NCBI GenBank assembly: GCA_024642025.1 | Contig: JAHEBY010000217.1 | Coordinates: forward strand, 1-5,089 | DNA from: Comamonadaceae bacterium | Lineage (GTDB): Bacteria > Pseudomonadota > Gammaproteobacteria > Burkholderiales > Burkholderiaceae_C | Direction: 5' to 3' | DNA: 5,089 nt | Part shown: piece after piece, positions 1 to 4,495 of the stretch | Position numbering within the stretch: position 1 is the stretch's first letter | How the letters are laid out: each line of letters opens with the position of its first letter | The notes under the pieces: generated by a model | What the model saw: only the letters and a program-made list of their open reading frames with translations | Database searches by the model: none | What the model was told of the DNA's origin: nothing | Program-made: the position numbers and the translations under genes

Positions 1-753
1 GAAGAAAGCACCCGCAAGCGCCAACCCCAGCGTGATCAAGACGCGTCGCGCAATGGTGCGCACGATGCAATAGGCCAACAGGCAGGGCATCAACAGGCCC
101 AGCGCCACGCAGACCAGTTCAGCCAACGGCACCAAGGGTTGCAGCTCAATATCACGCACCGGCAGCCAATCCAGAAAGGGTGTGCCTTGCAGCAGCTCGG
201 CCATGGCCAGCTCCAGACGCTCCAGCACCTGCCCGAGGCCGAAGGGAACCTGCGCCGGAAACAGCAAGGCCACCGGCCACAAGGCCAGCAGAACGAGCCC
301 TCCCCGGGCATCCTGAACAAACCACCGGTCGCGAAAGCGACTCCAGTTGGCCACCGCGCCAACTTGCTCGAGCAACGCGGCAAGCATGGCGCCTAACCAC
401 CCGCCCGCGGCATTCAAAGCGAGGTCGACATTGGACGGGACCCGCATCGGCAGGTAGCTCTGGGTGGTTTCCATTAGTGCAGACAGCGCGATGCACAGCG
501 TGGTTGCCAGCAGCACAGCATGCCGACCACGCCCGGTGCGCAGGGCACTGAGCGCCAGCAGGAAACCCAGCGGCACATAGCCCAGCACATTGGCGGTGAT
601 GTCAAACCACGTCCAGTAGCGCGGCCAGGGCCCCCACAGAAAGGTCCAGGGTGCGAGGCCCTGGTCCCGCCATTCACCAAACGGATACAGGCTGGCATAC
701 AGCACCAGGCCGATATAAATCAGCGCCAGGGGCTGGGCAGAAGTTCTTTGCAT
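1..753 (-). CDS. VanZ-family integral membrane protein, C-terminus cut by window edge
   Basis: An open frame of 251 codons starts with ATG at 753 and reads leftward to base 1 without a stop, so the C-terminus is missing. The protein is very hydrophobic with about six visible membrane segments (roughly residues 8-24, 53-72, 78-94, 112-129, 152-168, 209-232). The VanZ-domain signature is clear: D51 and N55 leading into GYVPLG (58-63), METTQSYLP (94-102) with E95 and Q98, then R104, D110, N114 and G117. VanZ-like proteins take their name from the teicoplanin-resistance protein VanZ; their biochemical role is mostly unknown, and nothing here points to resistance. An in-frame TAG lies 33 bases upstream and ATG 753 is the first ATG after it; two in-frame TTG codons are weaker alternatives. 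The ribosome-binding site is poor. It begins 40 bases after hemJ ends, same strand, with no terminator between, so it is probably co-transcribed with hemJ. Confidence 0.8.
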   Translation of the reverse strand, partial: MQRTSAQPLALIYIGLVLYASLYPFGEWRDQGLAPWTFLWGPWPRYWTWFDITANVLGYVPLGFLLALSALRTGRGRHAVLLATTLCIALSALMETTQSYLPMRVPSNVDLALNAAGGWLGAMLAALLEQVGAVANWSRFRDRWFVQDARGGLVLLALWPVALLFPAQVPFGLGQVLERLELAMAELLQGTPFLDWLPVRDIELQPLVPLAELVCVALGLLMPCLLAYCIVRTIARRVLITLGLALAGAFF

Positions 754-793
754 GCCGGTTTTTACGGGGCGTCTCGCCAACAAGGGCTACTGT

Positions 794-1222
794 TCAGAAT
801 GGTTTGACCACCACCAGAATCACCGCCGCCAGCAAAAGCAGCACCGGCACCTCATTGAACCAGCGGTACCAGACGTGGCTGCGCTGGCTTTGCCCGCGGA
901 CAAACTTCTTGAGCAGCGCGCTGCAGGCATGGTGGTAGCCCAACACCAGCACCACAACCGCCAGCTTGGCGTGCATCCAGCCATTGCCCGGGCCGCGCCC
1001 GATGCCGTAGCCCAGCCAGAGCCAAAGGCCCAGAATCAGCGCCGGCACGGCCAAAATGGTGGTAAAGCGCAACAGCTTTTGGGCCATCAACAGCAGCCGC
1101 TCGCGCTCGGCAATGGATTCTGGCGGCACCATCGCCAGATTCACAAAAATGCGCGGCAGATAAAAAAGGCCGGCAAACCAGCTGGCCACGAAGACGATGT
1201 GAAGTGCTTTAACCCATAACAT
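794..1222 (-). CDS. hemJ: Protoporphyrinogen IX oxidase HemJ (CopD-like/UPF0093 membrane protein)
   Basis: A 142-residue four-helix membrane protein of normal HemJ length. The start MLWVKALHIVFVASWFAGLF is typical of the family, followed by YLPRIFV. Helices lie at about 3-25, 50-72, 84-104 and 124-140. The conserved His8 in helix 1 and Lys86 in the WMHAKLAVV segment correspond, by motif, to the His and Lys known to be essential in HemJ (haem b binding and activity). The C-terminal NEVPVLLLLAAVILVVVKPF segment is also characteristic. HemJ oxidises protoporphyrinogen IX to protoporphyrin IX in the inner membrane, the penultimate step of haem synthesis, replacing HemG or HemY. Divergence from hemB supports this assignment over a copper-export CopD-like role. 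No convincing Shine-Dalgarno or dedicated promoter is visible in the 48 bases between the start codon and the upstream minus-strand terminator, so some transcription may come from terminator read-through. Confidence 0.87.
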   Translation of the reverse strand: MLWVKALHIVFVASWFAGLFYLPRIFVNLAMVPPESIAERERLLLMAQKLLRFTTILAVPALILGLWLWLGYGIGRGPGNGWMHAKLAVVVLVLGYHHACSALLKKFVRGQSQRSHVWYRWFNEVPVLLLLAAVILVVVKPF

Positions 1223-1270
1223 GCTCGCCAGTTTAGGGCATGCGTGTAAAGGACTTGCTGCTATGGAAAT

Positions 1271-1300
1271 AAAAAAAACCCCAGCACGAGGGCTGGGGTT
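1271..1300 (-). terminator. Strong rho-independent terminator reading leftward
   Basis: On the minus strand a perfect 9-bp stem, AACCCCAGC (1300-1292) paired with GCTGGGGTT (1285-1277), closes a six-base loop (1291-1286) and runs straight into eight T residues (1278-1271). The plus strand has no T-run after the stem, so it works in one direction only. It sits 48 bases upstream of the hemJ start codon. It therefore cannot end hemJ and must end a transcript starting further right, most simply the putative small RNA at 1301-1369. Confidence 0.9.
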
Positions 1301-1369
1301 GCAAGCCTATTGGCTGTCACACGTCTAGGCCCCGCTCAGGGAGGTAAAGCGGGGGGTAGCAAGCCACCC
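1271..1369 (-). ncRNA. Putative trans-acting small RNA, about 99 nt, family not recognised
   Basis: The promoter at 1376-1404 predicts a start near 1369, and the terminator at 1271-1300 ends the transcript. Three hairpins fit between. Hairpin 1 (1369-1354) is GGGUGG/CUACCC closed by a CUUG tetraloop. Hairpin 2 (1354-1330) is CCCCGCU/AGCGGGG with the 11-base loop UUACCUCCCUG. Hairpin 3 (1315-1304) is AGCC/GGCU around AAUA. The terminator stem follows with a U8 tail, as in Hfq-type small RNAs. The CCUCCC in the second loop resembles the anti-Shine-Dalgarno sequence, so pairing with AGGGAGG-like ribosome-binding sites is plausible. I cannot tie it to a named RNA family. The predicted transcript has the same orientation as hemJ. 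The alternative is a hemJ leader with an attenuator, using the same elements. Confidence 0.6.
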
Positions 1370-1375
1370 GCCGCT

Positions 1376-1404
1376 AATCTATCAAAGTTATCATCGGGTT
1401 TCAA
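1376..1404 (-). promoter_or_regulatory. Sigma-70 promoter for the minus-strand small RNA
   Basis: On the minus strand, TTGAAA (1404-1399; 5 of 6 to consensus) is followed by exactly 17 bases and TAGATT (1381-1376; 4 of 6). The predicted start is around 1369. This is the best promoter-like sequence that I found in the window. With the downstream terminator it defines a unit of about 100 bases. Confidence 0.6.
1379..1393 (-). promoter_or_regulatory. Partial Fur-box-like site overlapping the small-RNA promoter
   Basis: The minus strand reads TGATAACTTTGATAG across the spacer and -10 region. Against the 7-1-7 Fur consensus (TGATAAT-N-ATTATCA) it matches about 9 of 14 defined positions: the left TGATAA is perfect and the right half is weak. 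Its place between -35 and -10 is where a repressor would act. The match is too weak to call alone and may reflect local A/T richness. Confidence 0.25.
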
Positions 1405-1415
1405 GTGCTCGGGCA

Positions 1416-1444
1416 CTGTTTTGGTGATCTGACCACTATATATT
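1416..1444 (+). promoter_or_regulatory. Possible hemB promoter
   Basis: The AT-rich run TATATATTT at 1437-1445 contains TATATT (1439-1444), a good -10 candidate with 5 of 6 matches. The only -35 at normal spacing is CTGTTT (1416-1421), which is poor. A start near 1450 would give hemB a leader of about 75 bases. The poor -35 suggests an activator or a weak constitutive promoter. No better candidate is seen between 1400 and 1525. Confidence 0.35.
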
Positions 1445-1450
1445 TGTGCA

Positions 1451-1510
1451 AAGTTACAGGTCGTTGCAGGCCATGTATCTCGCTCAACGTCGCTACGGTA
1501 TTTGTAACTT
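1451..1510 (+). repeat. Inverted repeat in the hemB leader
   Basis: AAGTTACA (1451-1458) and TGTAACTT (1503-1510) are perfect 8-bp inverted repeats. G-U pairs and one A-U pair inside could extend the stem to 11 bp in RNA, around a long loop of about 38 bases. The right arm ends 15 bases before the hemB start and just before the weak GGGA ribosome-binding site (1514-1517). A further CAAAGTTA copy lies at 1383-1390. It could be a leader structure or spaced protein half-sites; chance is possible. Confidence 0.3.
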
Positions 1511-1525
1511 AACGGGATTTCGCCC

Positions 1526-2542
1526 ATGACCTCATTCGCTCCCTATCCCATGGGTCGCCCAAGGCGCCTGCGCCGCGACGCCTTCACCCGAAACCTGGTG
1601 CGCGAGCATGCGGTCACCGCGCACAACCTGATTTATCCGGTGTTTGTGGTGGATGGCAACAAGCAGCGGCAGCCTGTGGCCTCCATGCCCGGCGTGGAGC
1701 GACTGAGCCTTGATCTGTTGCTGCCGGTGGCCGACCAATGCGTCAAGCTTGGCGTGCCGGTCATGGCGTTGTTTCCGGTCATCGATGCGTCGCTCAAAAC
1801 ACCGGATGGCCGCGAAGCCACAAACCCCGACGGCCTGGTCCCCCGAGTGGTGCGGGCGCTGAAAAAGGAATTCCCCGACCTCGGCGTGATGACCGACGTG
1901 GCGCTGGACCCCTTCACCACGCATGGCCAGGACGGCTTGCCCGACCCCGACCCGGCCGAAAACGGCTACATCATGAACGACGAAACCATTGAGGTATTGC
2001 TGAAGCAGGCGCTCACACAGGCTGCAGCTGGCGTGGACATTGTGGCACCCAGCGACATGATGGATGGCCGCATTGGCGCGATCCGCCATGCGCTGGAGGC
2101 CAACCATTTCATCCACACCCGCATCATGGCTTACAGCGCCAAATACGCGTCAGCCTTTTACGGCCCGTTTCGCGACGCGGTGGGCTCAGCCGGGAATCTG
2201 GGCAAAAGCAACAAGAAGGTCTACCAGATGGACCCCGGCAACACCGACGAGGCGCTGCGTGAGGTGGCCATGGACATTGCCGAAGGCGCCGACATGGTGA
2301 TGGTAAAACCCGGCATGCCGTATCTGGACGTGGTGCGACGCGTGAAGGACGAATTCAAGGTGCCCACCTTCGCCTATCAGGTCAGTGGCGAATACGCCAT
2401 GCTCAAGGCCGCCGCGCAAAACGGCTGGCTGGACCACGACGCCGTGATGATGGAAAGCCTGCTGGCCTTCAAACGCGCAGGTGCCGATGGCGTGCTGACC
2501 TACTTTGCGCTTGATGCCGCCAGATTGCTACAACATAAATAG
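1526..2542 (+). CDS. hemB: Porphobilinogen synthase (delta-aminolevulinic acid dehydratase)
   Basis: A full-length 338-residue HemB. It condenses two 5-aminolevulinate molecules into porphobilinogen in the cytoplasm, the first step common to all tetrapyrroles. The N-terminal RPRRLRRDAF (11-20) and LIYPVFVVDG (35-44) blocks are family hallmarks. The two Schiff-base lysines are Lys206 in YSAKYASAFYGPFRDA and Lys261 in MVMVKPGMPYLD. The metal-site segment reads TDVALDPFTTHGQDG (123-137), with Asp124, Asp128 and Asp136 where zinc enzymes have cysteines; this is the Pseudomonas-type magnesium-dependent form. The start is supported by homologous N-termini and by GGGA eight bases upstream (1514-1517), a modest ribosome-binding site. 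A corA-like gene follows after 48 bases without a terminator. Nothing is odd in length or codon use. Confidence 0.97.
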   Translation: MTSFAPYPMGRPRRLRRDAFTRNLVREHAVTAHNLIYPVFVVDGNKQRQPVASMPGVERLSLDLLLPVADQCVKLGVPVMALFPVIDASLKTPDGREATNPDGLVPRVVRALKKEFPDLGVMTDVALDPFTTHGQDGLPDPDPAENGYIMNDETIEVLLKQALTQAAAGVDIVAPSDMMDGRIGAIRHALEANHFIHTRIMAYSAKYASAFYGPFRDAVGSAGNLGKSNKKVYQMDPGNTDEALREVAMDIAEGADMVMVKPGMPYLDVVRRVKDEFKVPTFAYQVSGEYAMLKAAAQNGWLDHDAVMMESLLAFKRAGADGVLTYFALDAARLLQHK

Positions 2543-2590
2543 CTAACTACGAAGACTTGACGGGGGCTAGAGGCCAATTTTCCATAAACT

Positions 2591-3712
2591 ATGCGCATAT
2601 TCACCATCACCGGCAACGTCGTCGCCGAAAGCGACGACCTCGCCACCGCATGCGGCAAGCCCCCCGCCGCGCAGACCTATGTCTGGATCGCCTGCGCACG
2701 GCGCGAGTTTGAAGTCATGCAGGCGCAGATTCAGGCCGCGCTTTTGAGCCTGTGTGGCATGCAGCTGGTGGACTTGCACATTGCAGACCTGCTCAACAAC
2801 CAGTTGCCCTCTCATTACGACTACACCTCGCAATACGATCTGCTGGTGTTTCGCCGCCTTGCAGCGGGCCACACCGAGACCGACGTCACCCACCCCGGCG
2901 AGCCCTTGCACCGCGCCGCAAAACGTGGCGGGCCGCCCATCCTGCACCGCATCGACACCAGCCCTGTTGGGTTTGCCGTGTTTGACCAGGTGCTGCTCAC
3001 CGTGCATCCGGCAGACTGCGCCGTGCGCGATGCCTACGCCGCCAAGCTGATGAGCGCCGTGTCGGCCGAATCACGCGCTGCCGGTGCACGCCTGCCCACC
3101 AGCCCGGCGGACCTGATGCTGCGGGTGGTCAACCACATGGTGGACGGCTACCTTGAGCTGCGCCGTGAGCTCACCCATCAGCTCGACCACTGGCAGACCG
3201 AGCTGCTCAAACCGCGCAGCCGCTTCACCAACTGGGGCTCCATGCTGGAGGCGCGGCTCTCGCTTCATCACCTGGACGAAATCTGTGAAGACCAGCGTGC
3301 CGCGGTGCAGGACTGGATCGAGGCCATCAAAACCTGGCCCGACGCCAACACGCCCCAAGGCCACCGCGAGCGCGAGCTGTTGCAGGTGCGCAGCCGCGAC
3401 GTGCTGGAGCACATTGAGCGCGTGGTGCACCACGTGCGCAGACTCGAGCAAAGCGCAGAAACCGCGGTACAGATGCATTTCAACGCGCAAGGCCACCGCG
3501 CCAATGAAATCATGCGCACCCTCACGGTGCTGACTGCCGTGTTTTTGCCACTCAACCTGATTGCCGGCATTTTTGGCATGAATTTCGAATTCATCCCGCT
3601 CCTTCATCAGTCCAACGGATTCATGATCGCCATGGGCCTGATGGCCGCCATTGCCATCGGCCTGGTGGTGTTTTTCTGGAGCAAGCGCTACCTGGACCGG
3701 CCAGGCCGGTAA
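2591..3712 (+). CDS. corA: CorA-family divalent-cation (Mg2+-type) channel
   Basis: A 373-residue protein with the usual CorA layout: a soluble alpha/beta N-terminal domain (about 1-170), a long charged helical stalk (about 175-305), and two C-terminal membrane helices (about 310-328 and 342-363). The pore signature GMN is at 329-331, inside IAGIFGMNFEFIPLL, and the tail is short and basic (SKRYLDRPGR). CorA proteins form pentameric inner-membrane channels for Mg2+ and sometimes Co2+ or Ni2+. The periplasmic loop after GMN reads NFEFIPLLHQSNG, without the acidic residue of the classic MPEL loop, so the exact ion is uncertain and a ZntB-like role cannot be excluded. The start is the first ATG, and MRIFTI fits the family; the nearest purine-rich site (AGAGG, 2569-2573) is 17 bases away and weak. 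It is probably transcribed with hemB. Confidence 0.88.
   Translation: MRIFTITGNVVAESDDLATACGKPPAAQTYVWIACARREFEVMQAQIQAALLSLCGMQLVDLHIADLLNNQLPSHYDYTSQYDLLVFRRLAAGHTETDVTHPGEPLHRAAKRGGPPILHRIDTSPVGFAVFDQVLLTVHPADCAVRDAYAAKLMSAVSAESRAAGARLPTSPADLMLRVVNHMVDGYLELRRELTHQLDHWQTELLKPRSRFTNWGSMLEARLSLHHLDEICEDQRAAVQDWIEAIKTWPDANTPQGHRERELLQVRSRDVLEHIERVVHHVRRLEQSAETAVQMHFNAQGHRANEIMRTLTVLTAVFLPLNLIAGIFGMNFEFIPLLHQSNGFMIAMGLMAAIAIGLVVFFWSKRYLDRPGR
3696..3710. repeat. GC palindrome at the corA stop codon
   Basis: ACCGGCC-A-GGCCGGT is a perfect 7+1+7 palindrome covering the last codons of corA and the first base of its stop. In RNA it would form a six-pair stem with a CAG loop. No T-run follows, so it is not a canonical intrinsic terminator. 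It may help to stabilise or end the mRNA, or may simply reflect GC-rich coding sequence. Confidence 0.35.
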
Positions 3713-3735
3713 CGCGCCCGCATCGCGCTAGGGAG

Positions 3736-3765
3736 TTGAATCTACGGGTTATCCCTTGCTTTAAC
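3736..3765 (+). promoter_or_regulatory. Possible promoter of the GbsR-family gene and oxidase operon
   Basis: TTGAAT (3736-3741, 4 of 6) and TTTAAC (3760-3765, 4 of 6) are separated by 18 bases. Transcription would begin near 3772, about 65 bases before the start codon and just upstream of the large dyad. TTGCTT (3756-3761) is another -35 but lacks a good -10 partner. A promoter is expected here because the preceding gap is 124 bases, but the exact position is a guess. Confidence 0.3.
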
Positions 3766-3784
3766 TCAGGTATTCCGTCCTGAG
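3765..3784. repeat. Short inverted repeat upstream of the operator
   Basis: CTCAGG (3765-3770) and CCTGAG (3779-3784) form a perfect 6-bp inverted repeat with an 8-base spacer. The right arm CCTGAG begins an 18-bp period shared with the next two CTGA elements (3797 and 3815). It may therefore be an outer, weaker site of the same operator. Confidence 0.4.
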
Positions 3785-3787
3785 AAT

Positions 3788-3837
3788 TCTTTTATTCCTG
3801 AAATTTCAGAAAATACTGAAAATCCAGGAATAAAAGA
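3788..3837. promoter_or_regulatory. 50-bp dyad operator candidate overlapping the ribosome-binding site
   Basis: Two 22-base arms (3788-3809 and 3816-3837) are inverted copies of each other with 20 of 22 matches around a six-base centre (AAAATA); the outer 13 pairs are perfect. Inside the left arm is an exact 12-bp palindrome, CTGAAATTTCAG (3798-3809), and the right arm has the related CTGAAAATCCAG (3816-3827), 18 bp away. MarR/GbsR-type dimers bind palindromes of this size, commonly in their own promoters, so autoregulation by the adjacent regulator is the natural reading. In mRNA, UUCCU in the left arm pairs with the AGGAA ribosome-binding site (3826-3830), and the hairpin reaches the A of the start codon, so translation could also be blocked. 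Confidence 0.75.
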
Positions 3838-4493
3838 TGAACTTGCCGCCACTTACACAGAAATTTGTCCTGCACTTTGGCGAAATGGGAAGCCGCTGGG
3901 GCATCAACCGGACGGTGGGGCAGATTTACGCACTCTTGTATGTGTCGGCACGGCCGCTGAATGCCGACGAAGTAGGCGAGGCGCTCAACTTTTCGCGCTC
4001 CAACGTCAGCATGGGCTTGAAAGAACTGCAATCCTGGAGCCTGGTGAAGCTGACGCACCAGCCCAATGACCGCCGCGAGTACTTTCAGGCGCCCGAGGAC
4101 GTGTGGGCCATCTTTCGCACGCTGGCGGCTGAGCGGCGCAAGCGGGAGATCGACCCCACGCTGTCCATGTTGCGCGACGCGCTGATGGAGCAGCCCAGCG
4201 TGGCCGAAGACATTCATGCCCAGGCGCGCATGAAGCAAATGCATGAATTCATTGAGCTGATGACGGACTGGATGGACGACGTACAAAAGATGGACTCCAA
4301 CACCCTGGTCAGCCTGATGAAGATGGGCGCCAAAGTGCAAAAGCTGATGGAGATGAAAGACCGCGTGAAGCAGGTGTTTTTGCCAGCCACCACGCCCGTG
4401 GCAGCCGCCGCACCACTTGTGGCCACCATGGCGCCCGAAGTCCCCGACAACGCTGGCCTCGATAGCGCGATCGATGACCTGAAAGGCAACTAA
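3837..4493 (+). CDS. GbsR/MarR-family transcriptional regulator, probable regulator of the bd oxidase operon
   Basis: A 218-residue DNA-binding protein. The N-terminal FVLHFGEMGSRWGINRTVGQ (10-29) and YALLYVSARPLNADEVGEAL (31-50) are typical of the GbsR-like branch of the MarR winged-helix superfamily. The recognition helix is about 53-67 (SRSNVSMGLKELQSW) and the basic wing about 71-84 (KLTHQPNDRREYFQ). Residues 90-182 form a charged helical region likely used for dimerisation. The last 35 residues are a low-complexity Ala/Pro tail ending DLKGN. GbsR itself is a choline-sensing repressor in Bacillus; nothing here suggests choline. The ribosome-binding site AGGA (3826-3829) lies seven bases before ATG, inside the large dyad. 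The stop codon is two bases before the oxidase gene, so the two are almost certainly co-transcribed and probably translationally coupled. No redox cofactor motif such as a cysteine cluster is present; the protein has no cysteine. Confidence 0.88.
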   Translation: MNLPPLTQKFVLHFGEMGSRWGINRTVGQIYALLYVSARPLNADEVGEALNFSRSNVSMGLKELQSWSLVKLTHQPNDRREYFQAPEDVWAIFRTLAAERRKREIDPTLSMLRDALMEQPSVAEDIHAQARMKQMHEFIELMTDWMDDVQKMDSNTLVSLMKMGAKVQKLMEMKDRVKQVFLPATTPVAAAAPLVATMAPEVPDNAGLDSAIDDLKGN

Positions 4494-4495
4494 AC

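Larger units (their letters stand above)
1223..1525. other. hemJ-hemB intergenic region with sRNA-like gene and hemB leader
   Basis: This 303-base gap between divergent genes is clearly richer in A and T and in dyads than the flanking genes. From left to right it holds the short hemJ leader (1223-1270), a leftward terminator (1271-1300), the body of a putative minus-strand small RNA (to about 1369) with its promoter (1376-1404), an AT-rich block TATATATTT (1437-1445) that may be the hemB promoter, and an inverted repeat (1451-1458 and 1503-1510) ahead of hemB. I see no tRNA, tmRNA or 6S RNA features in it. Confidence 0.7.

Noticed and set aside
180..551. Plus-strand reading frame rich in Pro, Ala and Arg, opposite the VanZ gene
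   Set aside because: The opposite strand is open from 753 to 1 and carries the VanZ motifs; this frame has no recognisable domain.
752..1219. Plus-strand reading frame across hemJ
   Set aside because: It is the Gln/His-rich complement of HemJ membrane codons, and HemJ is clearly recognisable on the other strand.
1301..1525. tmRNA or 6S RNA in the hemJ-hemB gap
   Set aside because: There is no tRNA-like acceptor end with CCA and no recognisable tag reading frame, and the unit bounded by promoter and terminator (about 100 nt) is too short for either RNA.
1336..1527. 63-codon minus-strand reading frame starting over the hemB start codon
   Set aside because: Its ribosome-binding site would be too close to the start, the sequence matches no family I know, and the small-RNA promoter and hairpin 2 lie within it. 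A coding role is unsupported.
1532..2116. Long minus-strand reading frame inside hemB
   Set aside because: It is antisense to conserved HemB coding sequence; the His/Val/Gly-rich translation is a codon-bias artefact of a GC-rich genome.
2557..2588. TTGACG upstream of corA as a promoter
   Set aside because: The only AT-rich -10 candidate, CATAAA (2583-2588), is 20 bases away, and a start there would leave almost no leader. hemB read-through is simpler.
3071..3607. Long minus-strand reading frame inside corA
   Set aside because: It is antisense to clear CorA stalk and membrane sequence, with no family signature of its own.
3696..3730. Intrinsic terminator after corA
   Set aside because: The GC palindrome is not followed by a T-run on the plus strand, and the nearby CGCG repeats are also without one.
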